64,000 nt of DNA from an uncultured Aquimarina sp. (GCA_947498785.1 CANMLS010000023.1:18616-82615), one strand, 5' to 3'; counted from the stretch's first letter, positions 26,454-34,585 are shown. Numbers and translations: made by a program. The notes: generated from the sequence alone by a model not told the origin.

Positions 26454-27080
26454 ATGAAAGCATATACTAAAGAAACACAAGCACTAGTAACTCCAAAAGG
26501 AGCAATAGAGTTGCTTAAAGAGGGAAATATAAGGTTTCAGAAAAAAATGAAATCTGAACGGGATTTATTAGAACAAGTAGCAGATACCAAAAGTGGTCAG
26601 TTCCCATTTGCTACAATTTTAAGCTGTATTGATTCCAGAGTCTCTTCAGAATTAATTTTTGATCAAGGGATTGGAGATATTTTTAGTGCAAGAGTTGCCG
26701 GAAATTTTGTAAATGAGGATATTTTGGGGAGTATGGAATTTGCCTGTAAATTAGCCGGAACCAAATTAGTGTTGGTTTTGGGTCATACCGCATGTGGAGC
26801 TGTAAAAGGAGCATGTGATGATGCTAAACTAGGAAATTTAACGGCACTATTGAGTAAAATTAAACCAGCAGTTAAAGCAGTTGTAGAACCAGAAGATACT
26901 TCATTAAGAACATCTAAGAACATTGATTTTGTAAATGAAGTAGCAGTAAAAAATGTTCATATGACTATCGATAATATCAGAAAAGAAAGCGAAGTGCTTC
27001 GAGAAATGGAAGATAATGGAGAAATATTAATTGTAGGCGGAATGTATAATATAAGCGACGGAAAAGTTACCTTTTTCTAA
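26454..27080 (+). CDS. Beta-carbonic anhydrase
   Basis: The zinc ligands and catalytic pair of beta-class carbonic anhydrases are all present: CIDSR (Cys and the Asp/Arg dyad), the His in LGHTACGAV and the Cys three residues later. The ATG at 26454 (MKAYTKETQ) is the likely start; a TTG three codons earlier is also in frame. The ~208-residue enzyme interconverts CO2 and bicarbonate in the cytoplasm. It lies between two SulP transporter genes and is followed by a strong terminator, so the upstream SulP and this gene form the operon. Confidence 0.95.
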   Translation: MKAYTKETQALVTPKGAIELLKEGNIRFQKKMKSERDLLEQVADTKSGQFPFATILSCIDSRVSSELIFDQGIGDIFSARVAGNFVNEDILGSMEFACKLAGTKLVLVLGHTACGAVKGACDDAKLGNLTALLSKIKPAVKAVVEPEDTSLRTSKNIDFVNEVAVKNVHMTIDNIRKESEVLREMEDNGEILIVGGMYNISDGKVTFF

Positions 27081-27105
27081 AAACAATAAATCTTAAATTT
27101 TTACT

Positions 27106-27143
27106 AAAAAGAGTCAATGCTTATTAGGCATTGACTCTTTTTT
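27106..27143 (+). terminator. Rho-independent terminator
   Basis: GAGTCAATGC and GCATTGACTC form a perfect 10-bp stem with a 7-base loop, preceded by A5 and followed by T6. It separates the carbonic anhydrase from the second SulP gene, although read-through is possible. Confidence 0.92.
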
Positions 27144-27198
27144 GTTTTAGTTTTGATAGCTTTACTAGTATTGTAAGGCAAAGAGAAAAAAGGAAAAT

Positions 27199-29058
27199 AT
27201 GAAAGGATTTTTTAGCAACTTTAAAGGAGATGCTTTTGGAGGGTTAACAGCTGGAATTGTTGCCCTGCCATTAGCACTAGCATTTGGAGTATCTTCTGGT
27301 TTAGGACCTAGTGCGGGATTATATGGGGCAATTTTTATTAGTTTTTTTGCCTCACTTTTTGGAGGAACAAATACTCAGATTTCTGGTCCGACAGCGCCAA
27401 TGACAGCAGTAAGTATGTTGGTTATTGCTGGTATAATAGGTGCTAATGATGGAAACGTTGAAAAAGCATTACCAGCGATTCTTACTATATTTTTGATGGT
27501 AGGAATAATTCAGATCGGTCTAGGAGCAATAGGAATAGGAAAATATATTAGATATATACCTTATCCAGTGGTCTCGGGTTTTATGACCGCTATTGGAGTT
27601 ATGATATTAATTACACAATTTTTACCTGCTTTGGGTTATTATCCAAAAGAAGATGAGGCTTTTGTAAATCAATTCAAACCACAGGCAGAAGAGGTGATTT
27701 TGGATAAGATTCTAAAAGATGAAGCAGGAGAAGGTATTCTTGTGCTTGAAGATTTTAAAGAAACCATTAGAAGAGCAGAGAAGGTATCTTATGAAGAAAT
27801 ACATCTTGAAGCTGTAACCCTGGCAGGAAATGCTGCATCTGGAGTTATAGGAGCTATAAAGAGCTTACCTAGTGCATTGTCTAATATTAATTATTTAGAA
27901 CTAATACTTTGTCTGGTTACCATTGTTATTATCTATGGTTTTAAACGCATTACCACCGCAATACCTAGCACATTGGTTGCCTTGGTTATCGTATCTGGTG
28001 TAGCATACGGTTTTGGATTGAAATATAGACCTATAGAAGAGATACCTAGCGGTTTTCCGATTCCTAATTTATCTATATTTTCAGAATTTAGCTTATCATC
28101 CGTAACGCCATATATCTTTACAGCCTTATCTCTTGCTTTTTTAGGGGCAATTGATTCTTTGTTGACTTCTGTGATAGCGGATAATATGACCAAAACCAAA
28201 CATATGCCAAATAAAGAATTAATCGGACAAGGGATTGGGAACAGTATTGCTGCCATTTTTGGTGGAATACCAGGAGCAGGAGCTACAATTAGGACCGTGG
28301 TAAATATTAATGCAGGTGGAAAAACCAGATTGTCAGGAATGATAGCAGGTGTTTTACTACTATTAATTTTACTTGCTCTTGGACCCGTTGCATCTCAGAT
28401 TCCAGCAGCTGTTTTAGCCGGAATTTTAATTACGGTAGGTATAGGAGTAATGGATTATAAAGGACTTAAAGCTATACCACATATGCCAAAGATTGAAGTA
28501 GCTATTATGATTATCGTTTTAGTTTTATCGGTATTTTGGAATTTGGTGTATGCTGTAGGTATAGGGTTGGTTATTGCTTGTTTAATATTTATGAAAAAGA
28601 TGGGAGATGTTACTGCAAGTGAATCCAAAGTAGAATCTCTTGATGACTTAGAACGTAATAATTTGAAAGAGAACTTATGGAAAGATGAAATCAATATGCC
28701 TAAAAAACTTAAAGAAGACATATTTATTAAACATCTTAACGGACCTGTGTTTTTTGGATTTACAAGTGAACTTCAGCAGCTTGCAACGCAAATCCCTGAA
28801 ACAGCAGAATATGTAATTTTAAGGATGGATAGGGCCCCTTATATGGATCAATCTGGGGTGTATACTTTAGAGGAAATTATTTTTGGCCTTGAACAAAAAG
28901 GAGTTAAAACTCATATTGTTGGTATCCAGAAACAGCCATTATATCTCGCTAAAAGTATTGATATCGTTCCTGATTTGATCCCTGAAGATCGTGTTTTTGA
29001 GGATTTTGATTCTTGTATCGCTTACTTAAATACTAAAATTGAGGGAGATTCTAAATAG
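27199..29058 (+). CDS. SulP-family anion transporter with STAS domain
   Basis: The 619-residue protein is a longer SulP: the early motif GLTAGIVALPLALAFGVSSGLGPSAGLY, GTNTQISGPTAPMT, LGAIDSLLTSVIADNMTKTKH and a C-terminal STAS domain (VFFGFTSELQQL ... VILRMDRAPYMDQSGVYTLEE). An unusual soluble insertion of ~55 charged residues (about 155-210, ILKDEAGEGILVLEDFKETI) lies between two helices. Sulfate and bicarbonate are both plausible substrates; the position behind the SulP/carbonic anhydrase pair favours bicarbonate. It converges on cvpA with a 22-base gap. Confidence 0.9.
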   Translation: MKGFFSNFKGDAFGGLTAGIVALPLALAFGVSSGLGPSAGLYGAIFISFFASLFGGTNTQISGPTAPMTAVSMLVIAGIIGANDGNVEKALPAILTIFLMVGIIQIGLGAIGIGKYIRYIPYPVVSGFMTAIGVMILITQFLPALGYYPKEDEAFVNQFKPQAEEVILDKILKDEAGEGILVLEDFKETIRRAEKVSYEEIHLEAVTLAGNAASGVIGAIKSLPSALSNINYLELILCLVTIVIIYGFKRITTAIPSTLVALVIVSGVAYGFGLKYRPIEEIPSGFPIPNLSIFSEFSLSSVTPYIFTALSLAFLGAIDSLLTSVIADNMTKTKHMPNKELIGQGIGNSIAAIFGGIPGAGATIRTVVNINAGGKTRLSGMIAGVLLLLILLALGPVASQIPAAVLAGILITVGIGVMDYKGLKAIPHMPKIEVAIMIIVLVLSVFWNLVYAVGIGLVIACLIFMKKMGDVTASESKVESLDDLERNNLKENLWKDEINMPKKLKEDIFIKHLNGPVFFGFTSELQQLATQIPETAEYVILRMDRAPYMDQSGVYTLEEIIFGLEQKGVKTHIVGIQKQPLYLAKSIDIVPDLIPEDRVFEDFDSCIAYLNTKIEGDSK

Positions 29059-29080
29059 TGTCATAGACTTAAAATAGTAT

Positions 29081-29593
29081 TTACTGACTTTGCTGAGAAG
29101 AATCAGTTTTTGTATCTTTCAAAATACTAGGTAATACCATAGGTGCTAGTTTACGGACTGGTTTGTAAAGGTATGAGGAGTTAATTGTTTCTTCTTTTAT
29201 AATGGTAATGTTCCTGTTGATGGCGTCAATAAATATAATAATAACACTTGCAATAAAAGCCATTTTCAAAACCCCGAATGCTCCTCCTAATATCTTATTC
29301 AAAATTCCTAATGCTGCATAATCAGCTATTTTGGTTAAAATTTTACCCGCAAGCGAAACGAGTATAACGACTAAAATAAAAGTAAGTGCAAAAGCCGCAA
29401 GTTTCATAGCACTCTCTTGCCAGTCCACATATTGACTAAGATATCCACCAATAATATGGGAAAAGTGAACCGCAATATATATCCCAACAACAAGAGCTAC
29501 CAAAGAGGCTAAAGAAGCAAATAACCCTTTACTAAGACCTTTTATTAATCCCCATAATAAAAGAATTCCCAAAATAATATCAATGTAATTCAT
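29081..29593 (-). CDS. CvpA family membrane protein
   Basis: A 170-residue protein with four hydrophobic helices and the CvpA signature (YIDIILGILLLWGLIKGLSKGL, VALVVGIYIAVHFS, LAAFALTFILVVILVSLAGKILTKIA, LGGAFGVLKMAFIASVIIIF). CvpA is needed for colicin V production in E. coli and belongs to envelope-maintenance proteins; in Bacteroidota it is a common single gene. A perfect -7 box for this gene lies 20 bases upstream. Confidence 0.9.
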   Translation of the reverse strand: MNYIDIILGILLLWGLIKGLSKGLFASLASLVALVVGIYIAVHFSHIIGGYLSQYVDWQESAMKLAAFALTFILVVILVSLAGKILTKIADYAALGILNKILGGAFGVLKMAFIASVIIIFIDAINRNITIIKEETINSSYLYKPVRKLAPMVLPSILKDTKTDSSQQSQ

Positions 29594-29612
29594 TAATCAG
29601 TGATTATAATGT

Positions 29613-29620
29613 CAAATATA
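29613..29620 (-). promoter_or_regulatory. Bacteroidota -7 promoter box (TATATTTG) for cvpA
   Basis: TATATTTG on the minus strand fits TAnnTTTG and is 20 bases upstream of the cvpA start. No TTTG at -33 was found, so only half of the promoter is seen. Confidence 0.35.
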
Positions 29621-29852
29621 ATTCATTTCTAGCCATATCTGAAGATCTGATATGTATTTGCCGTTTTATAAAAAGATGCATTTCATATAGAGTAAAGGAG
29701 TTCTAAAATGTGAAATTAAATTCTAGAATAAGAAGCACAAATTATACATATATAGATGCTCGTTCTTTCAGAAATTATAGGAATCAGTATGCATGAATAG
29801 GCATTCTATGAAAATTATAAGATTTCCCCTTTATTTATATCAGTTTTTTTTG

Positions 29853-29885
29853 GTTAAGCGTTACTTTTGTAGCGCTTAACTTTTT
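29853..29885 (+). terminator. Orphan terminator-like hairpin
   Basis: GTTAAGCG pairs with CGCTTAAC, extended by TAC/GTA past one mismatch, around a TTTT loop and followed by T5. No plus-strand gene ends nearby, since cvpA upstream runs the other way. The rest of the 403-base gap (29594-29996) holds no ORF of note, so this may end an unannotated small RNA. Confidence 0.5.
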
Positions 29886-30005
29886 AATACCCTTTTTTTG
29901 TAGAGTATAGAAGTATAAGGAAATGAGTTGAGTTAACTCAACAGAAAAGCATGATTTTTACTGATTGTCCGATGGATAATTGATAACAATAATTGATTGA
30001 GGCAT

Positions 30006-30362
30006 ATGGCAAGAGATGAAAAATTAAAGGAACGATGGGATAATCTGGTACAAAAACTTTCTGATCAGTTTTCAGAAGGAGAAGATTTAGATCTAGACGG
30101 TATCATATATCTTATAGGTGTTCAGGAACTGGGTCAGATCCATCGTAAATTTAAAAAAGATGAGAAATTAGACTTGATGCATATTGCAATATGTCGTCTT
30201 TTAGAACCTTATGGGTATTATGAATTTGATTTCTATGATGATCAGGGATGGCCACATTATAAGATCAAAGAACAATTACCTAATCTAAAGGCTGGAGAAC
30301 AATCGGTATTGATGAAAGAAGCTATTGTGAATTATTTTTTGGTTAGTGAATATATACAATAG
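30006..30362 (+). CDS. Conserved hypothetical acidic protein
   Basis: About 118 residues from the ATG at 30006 (MARDEKLKERWDNLVQKL); the frame is open to a TTG three codons upstream. The protein is soluble and mostly helical, with an acidic middle (EGEDLDLDGIIYLIGVQELGQ) and an aromatic motif YGYYEFDFYDDQGWPHY. I do not recognise a named family, although the composition and the strongly patterned sequence suggest a conserved flavobacterial protein. It converges on the TPR/anti-sigma-like gene with a 2-base gap. Confidence 0.7.
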   Translation: MARDEKLKERWDNLVQKLSDQFSEGEDLDLDGIIYLIGVQELGQIHRKFKKDEKLDLMHIAICRLLEPYGYYEFDFYDDQGWPHYKIKEQLPNLKAGEQSVLMKEAIVNYFLVSEYIQ

Positions 30363-30364
30363 AT

Positions 30365-31180
30365 TTACTTCTGGTTGTTTATTTTTTTGATTAATTCTTG
30401 AGCATTCTCATCCTTAAATGAAATAGTATCTTTTATCATTATTTCTAGTTCCTTTTTAGCTTTTTTTATTTTTTTAGATTTAAGGTAACAAAGTGCCAAA
30501 TACCAATGTGCTTTATAAGCATCCAGACTATTACTTTGAAGTAGTTTTTGAAAATTTTTCTGAGCAGCTTCAGCATTATTTAATTCTAACTGAATTACAC
30601 CCATATAAATCAAAACCTGAGGATTTATAGTATAGTCATTCGCAGATTGATGTTTTTCTAGTATTAAAAGTGATTTTTGATATTGTTTTTGTGTGAACAA
30701 TTTTTCTGCTTTTGCTAAATCGGTATCACCACTTCTTAATGTTAGTGATGGCAGCTCCTCCCAATCTTTATATTCTGCATACAAACTTTGGTTATTAATT
30801 ATATACTTGGATTGAAAAAATATAAATAATCCAATTATTAACACAGCTGCTATTGAACCTACATATAACAAAATTTGCTTCTTTCTAGGTTGTGATGTAG
30901 TGTCGAAATAATCATTTTCTACGTTTTGAATACTTTTGGCAATAGCTTTACCCTTTTCACTTTTTAGAAAAGCCTCGGATTGTTTTATTTTAGGGTGCTG
31001 AGATGCTTCTTCTGTTAATTCCCAATCGGTATCGTCAAACACAGTATTCATTTCTCGGTAGAGTTCGAATTCTTTTTTTGCTTCAGTATCATTGAGGATT
31101 TTATCTTCAAAAACCTTTCGCATTTCAGGAGTCATTTCTCCATTAAGATATGCATCTATTTCTTTTTCTAAATCACTCAT
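30365..31180 (-). CDS. Single-pass TPR protein, probable anti-sigma partner
   Basis: The 271-residue protein has a cytoplasmic N-terminal part (SDLEKEIDAYLNGEMTPEMRKVFED) that looks like the anti-sigma/zf-HC2-like start of many Bacteroidota regulators but lacks the zinc motif. One transmembrane helix follows at 103-122 (ILLYVGSIAAVLIIGLFIFF). Three or so periplasmic TPRs come after it (AEKLFTQKQYQKSLLILEKH, LIYMGVIQLELNNAEAAQKNFQKLL, WYLALCYLKSKKIKKAKKEL). Its start overlaps the stop of the ECF sigma factor by 4 bases, so the pair is translationally coupled. The design suggests that periplasmic protein contact through the TPRs controls the sigma factor. Confidence 0.8.
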   Translation of the reverse strand: MSDLEKEIDAYLNGEMTPEMRKVFEDKILNDTEAKKEFELYREMNTVFDDTDWELTEEASQHPKIKQSEAFLKSEKGKAIAKSIQNVENDYFDTTSQPRKKQILLYVGSIAAVLIIGLFIFFQSKYIINNQSLYAEYKDWEELPSLTLRSGDTDLAKAEKLFTQKQYQKSLLILEKHQSANDYTINPQVLIYMGVIQLELNNAEAAQKNFQKLLQSNSLDAYKAHWYLALCYLKSKKIKKAKKELEIMIKDTISFKDENAQELIKKINNQK

Positions 31181-31749
31181 AACTCTTTTAATTCTTTATA
31201 CCGAGAATCAGAATGGATTGCTTCTTTCAATTTTGATTTACATTTAAAGATACGTTGTCTCACTGTGTTCTCTGTGGCATACCCTAATTCATTAGCAATT
31301 TTTGCATATGGTATTTTATTAAAAAAAAACTGCAATACTTTTCTGCAATTTTCTGATATCTCATGTAATTTCTCCTGAAATAACTCCCATTTTTCTTGTT
31401 CATACGCAGCTAATGCGATTTCCCGTTCTTCATGTATAAGATCAATAACCTTAGGATTTGTTACCCTGGATTTTGATAATTTTGCTTCTCGTCTCCAGAC
31501 ATTTTTACAAATAGTAAACAGATATCCCTCAAAACTCGAAGTAATAGAAAAATCTTTTGCCTGGGCTCTAACCGATAATTGTAATAACGATTTTTGCATG
31601 ACATCTTTGGCATCATCTTCTACACCATCATGTTTAGATACATATGCAAGGACTTTTGGATACATTTTGGCATAGATTTTTTTAATCCCTGATTCATCAC
31701 CAGTAATAAGGCTTTTTAGTAAATAATCATCATGCTTTTGGGTAGTCAT
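31177..31749 (-). CDS. ECF-type RNA polymerase sigma factor
   Basis: A 190-residue sigma-70 family protein with region 2 (IKKIYAKMYPKVLAYVSKHDGVEDDAKDVMQKSLLQL, and FEGYLFTICKNVWR) and region 4 (ISENCRKVLQFFFNKIPYAKIANELGYATENTVRQRIFKCKSKLKE). No C-terminal extension is present. It is the first gene of a pair with a membrane TPR protein and is divergent from the subtilase and CHAT genes, which makes those its probable targets. The 633-base gap between the two directions contains a decayed gene fragment and a terminator-like hairpin. Confidence 0.9.
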   Translation of the reverse strand: MTTQKHDDYLLKSLITGDESGIKKIYAKMYPKVLAYVSKHDGVEDDAKDVMQKSLLQLSVRAQAKDFSITSSFEGYLFTICKNVWRREAKLSKSRVTNPKVIDLIHEEREIALAAYEQEKWELFQEKLHEISENCRKVLQFFFNKIPYAKIANELGYATENTVRQRIFKCKSKLKEAIHSDSRYKELKEL

Positions 31750-31883
31750 GTAGTAATATAGCTGGCTAAATTAGGTTAGGTTTTAAGGTAATATTTATGG
31801 TCTTACTGACATTGCATAGTACAAACTTAGATATAATTTCTAGATTTTAGAGGGTGAAAACCCCTTGTTTTTTTACAATTTTA

Positions 31884-32064
31884 ATGATAAACTTAAAAAC
31901 AAAATCTATCAAAAAAACATTTTTTTGGTTGTAACAATGGCATACAAAGCTGTACTATAGAGGAACAGACCACAGAAGAATTATCTTTATTAGAGGATAT
32001 TGAGGTACGATCAGAATTAGTATCTAATTTAGATGATAATTCTTCAGAAAGTGATTTAGAATAA
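31884..32064 (+). pseudogene. Decayed fragment of a subtilase pro-region
   Basis: From an ATG at 31884 the frame is broken after IKKTFFWL. Removing one T from the T7 run at 31920-31926 joins it to FFGCNNGIQSCTIEEQTTEEL, a lipobox-like Cys and acidic linker, which ends in SNLDDNSSESDLE at 32064. The last 36 bases (32026-32061) match bases 32743-32778 inside the subtilase gene downstream with only two differences. The fragment is thus a shortened relative of the N-terminal region of that subtilase, with an internal deletion. Confidence 0.5.
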
Positions 32065-32087
32065 ATTTCTAGTTCTTATTGCTTTAC

Positions 32088-32143
32088 AATTACCTATAAA
32101 ACTTCTTTAGTCATTACTAGAATTATTTTATAGGTAATTTTTT
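32088..32143 (+). terminator. Terminator-like hairpin in the divergent region
   Basis: AATTACCTATAAAA and TTTTATAGGTAATT form a perfect 14-bp stem with a 24-base loop, followed by T6. It directly follows the decayed fragment ending at 32064 and would have been its terminator. Confidence 0.6.
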
Positions 32144-32382
32144 GTGTCAAAGTTTGAACCCATATTTAGATTTTATACCACGTATACCAGTCATAGTATA
32201 AATATATCCTTCTATCTCTTACTTCTTTTATCCACCATTTTTTTACAAAAACAAAAAAACAACAAAACCAAGGGTAACATTTTACTTGTTGTATACTCCT
32301 GTTGGTAAATATTTATAAACCAAAATAGATCAAAGTTCTTGGGGAAGAAAAAGTACTTTGATAGATTAAAATTTTAAAAATC

Positions 32383-33732
32383 ATGAAAAAAAGTATTGGA
32401 TTAATTATTGGAGTATGTTTGTTAGTAGTATGGGGATGTACTACAGACGAAGAAGAGATTAGAGAAACAGAAGCTATCACAAGTATATCAAAAAGTACAA
32501 GTAGTGTTCCTGTACCAGATATTGTTGGTAATCAAATTGTAGTTAAGTTTGATGAAACGTTAAGTACTACTCGAAAAGATACCATTAGAATTCTCCTTCA
32601 AGCTGCTCAAAATTTTGTGATACAGCATATAGAAGTTTGTGACTGTGACCCTAATGGCCCAGAATTATGGACAATTGATACTACACAGATTGGTTCTCCA
32701 AGGGTAGAAACATTAATTGGTGGTATAGAAGAAGTAGTTGGTAATTTAGATAATAATTCTTCAGAAAGCGATTTAGAAGCTGATCTTCAATTTTATTTTA
32801 ATATAGATGATGATCGGTTGCCTGGGATGTATGCTTCTTCAATCAATGATAAAATAGTATCGAATAGCAATCCAGATATCATAAACATTGCCATATTAGA
32901 TACCGGTATCGATTATAGCTATTTTCCTGGACAATTTTTGTATAATACTTCAAGTACCAATAATGGAGTTACTGATATTTCTGGTTGGGATTTTGCAAAT
33001 CATGATAAAGATATAGGAGATGATCATGGTCATGGTACTACGGTTGCCAAAGTGATCATGTCAGAATTGGATGCAACTAATACACCTTATGCAATATTAG
33101 CTGTTAAGGCATTTGATAAAATTGGTAGAGCAAGTTATTTTGATGTAGTATGCGGAATGAATTATATTTCAAAATTAACCGATATTCATATACTTAACAT
33201 GAGTTTTGGTTGGTATGCTATACAAGGGCAGTCTATTTTAGAAAATATAATGAAAAGTGTAGAAAACACTACATTAATAATCACTTCGGCAGGTAATCTT
33301 GGAGTAGACACAGATGAACCTAAAAATAATCATTTCCCATCAGGATACGAGGTAGATAATATGATCGCAGTTGGGGGTTATGAATTAAGAACTCAACTAA
33401 CAAATTCTCCAACAGTACAAGATGTATTAGATGAAATTATTATTAGAGGTTCTAATTTTGGAGCAGAATATATAGATGTCGTTGCTCCTTTTGATGGGTA
33501 TGATCTCACATTTCATAGTCAGGGGTCGGTAATAACAACTGTTCATCCTATAGGAACTTCTTTTTCTGCGGCATATGCAACGGCTAGAGCAGCGCAATTA
33601 CATGATCGGGGAGTTGCTGTTTTAAATTTTAAGAATACTATTTTGTCATCTGCTTATAGTTTAGAAAGAATAGCAGATTCTATAAATAATGGAAATGTAT
33701 TCGTACGAAATCATATGAATCAAAACCCATAA
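32383..33732 (+). CDS. Subtilisin-like (S8) lipoprotein peptidase
   Basis: The 449-residue protein has a lipoprotein signal (VCLLVVWGC), a ~150-residue pro-region (EIVGNQIVVKFDETLSTTRKDT-like, with the acidic NLDNNSSESDLE) and a subtilase domain. The triad is intact: Asp173 in ILDTGID, His217 in GHGTTVAK and Ser393 in GTSFSAAYA; the oxyanion Asn sits in TSAGNLG. It should be a serine endopeptidase anchored in the periplasm or at the surface. No sorting domain is seen. The neighbours are the divergent sigma/TPR pair and, 850 bases downstream, a CHAT-domain protein, so it may act in the same pathway as the caspase-like protein. A strong hairpin follows the stop codon. Confidence 0.9.
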   Translation: MKKSIGLIIGVCLLVVWGCTTDEEEIRETEAITSISKSTSSVPVPDIVGNQIVVKFDETLSTTRKDTIRILLQAAQNFVIQHIEVCDCDPNGPELWTIDTTQIGSPRVETLIGGIEEVVGNLDNNSSESDLEADLQFYFNIDDDRLPGMYASSINDKIVSNSNPDIINIAILDTGIDYSYFPGQFLYNTSSTNNGVTDISGWDFANHDKDIGDDHGHGTTVAKVIMSELDATNTPYAILAVKAFDKIGRASYFDVVCGMNYISKLTDIHILNMSFGWYAIQGQSILENIMKSVENTTLIITSAGNLGVDTDEPKNNHFPSGYEVDNMIAVGGYELRTQLTNSPTVQDVLDEIIIRGSNFGAEYIDVVAPFDGYDLTFHSQGSVITTVHPIGTSFSAAYATARAAQLHDRGVAVLNFKNTILSSAYSLERIADSINNGNVFVRNHMNQNP

Positions 33733-33766
33733 TTAGATTAATGGTAATGTGTTAAAATTTTTTTAT

Positions 33767-33803
33767 AGACCAGACAGGTTTTCAAAACCTGTCTGGTCTT
33801 TTG
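33767..33803 (+). terminator. Rho-independent terminator
   Basis: AGACCAGACAGGTTTT pairs with AAAACCTGTCTGGTCT around a one-base loop and is followed by a short T run. It ends the subtilase gene. A very strong stem. Confidence 0.8.
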
Positions 33804-33866
33804 CTAATAGTATAATTATAGTGTTTAACTCAAAAGACCTCCCGATAGGTAAAAAAGATGCTCGGT

Positions 33867-34076
33867 TTAACTGATGAAGTTGAATTTTTAACCTTAGACG
33901 TTAAAAATTCAACTCTTATCCTTAAAGTTTTAACTCTTGAAACTGAAATTTCAACATCAGGAGTTAAAATTTTAACCTTGGAGGTCAAGTGCTTCGTCAA
34001 AAAGACGCGTGACTTCATCTTTAGGGTTAAACGATCTACTTCGAACATTAAATGTTTGCACCGACACCTCAAAATT
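33867..34076. repeat. Block 1 of a 21-bp quasi-palindromic repeat array (10 units)
   Basis: Ten 21-bp units in perfect phase, the first five clear and the later ones degenerate. The pattern is about T(T/C)AAC(C/T)TT-N3-GTTAAAATT. Because each unit is close to its own reverse complement, translation gives a similar heptad on both strands: LTLDVKN, STLILKV, LTLETEI, STSGVKI on plus, and LTSKVKI, LTPDVEI, SVSRVKT, STSSVKP on minus. Nested inverted repeats are visible, for example GTTGAATTTTTAAC with GTTAAAAATTCAAC seven bases apart. I treat the two ORFs here as products of the repeat. The leader TTTAACTCAAAAGA occurs 43 bases before the block. Confidence 0.75.
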
Positions 34077-34168
34077 TGAAGAAATTTAAAGATACCCAAT
34101 AATTGTTATTGAAAATATAATGATGTCAAGTACATTTTCTTAAGTCGAACTCAGATTCGTTATTTAAC

Positions 34169-34441
34169 TCAAAAGATCCAATGATGAACCCAAAAGACGT
34201 TCGATTGGACTTCTAAGACTCAAAATTAGACTTTGGTGTCCCAAATTTGGGACACCAAAGTCTAATTTTGGAAGTGATAGGTTCAAATTTGGAAGATCGA
34301 CACCCAAATTTGAACCCTGAATGTCTAAATTTTCATCAAAAAGATCCAACAGAACGTCTTTTGGGTTCATCGCCTCATAGCCATGTCTCAAATTTGAACC
34401 TTCAATGTCTAATTTTGAGAGATCATGTCTTATAATTGGGT
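34169..34441. repeat. Block 2 of the 21-bp repeat array (13 units)
   Basis: Thirteen 21-bp units in phase, each with a core near (C/T)CAAATTTG(G/A)A; examples are at 34274, 34295 and 34379. It begins with the same TTTAACTCAAAAGA leader (34163-34176) as block 1. As in block 1, both strands translate to seven-residue periodic peptides (GSNLEDR-, HVSNLNL- and similar on plus; GSNLGVD, LPNLNLS on minus), which is expected of quasi-palindromic units. Units inside the block are also related in inverted orientation: GATGAACCCAAAAGACGTTC at 34183-34202 is the exact reverse complement of 34352-34371. Neither ORF is likely to be a gene. Confidence 0.75.
34221..34270. repeat. Perfect 50-bp palindrome with no loop
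   Basis: Positions 34221-34245 are the exact reverse complement of 34246-34270, with the centre in CCCAAATTTGGG. It lies in block 2 of the 21-bp array and spans about two and a half units. Confidence 0.92.
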
Positions 34442-34585
34442 GTCAGAAGTCTATCTTTTGTATAAATTACTCAACATATTTTTCAAGAACAAGTTAATAT
34501 CACTGTTGTTTTTTCTTTAAAGAATTATAAATTTTAAGAAGGTAGAGAACAAAGATTTTAAGGAATAAATACATACTTTTAAGGT

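Noticed and set aside
33858..34099. ORFs on both strands (73 and 89 codons) in the first repeat block
   Set aside because: Both strands show the same seven-residue pattern, which follows from 21-bp quasi-palindromic units; no ribosome site, promoter or non-repeat domain.
34164..34435. ORFs on both strands (75 and 62 codons) in the second repeat block
   Set aside because: Same reason as for block 1; the plus-strand ORF even starts with TTG inside the 50-bp palindrome.
33867..34441. CRISPR array
   Set aside because: Units are contiguous at 21 bp with no unique spacers, and no cas genes are present.
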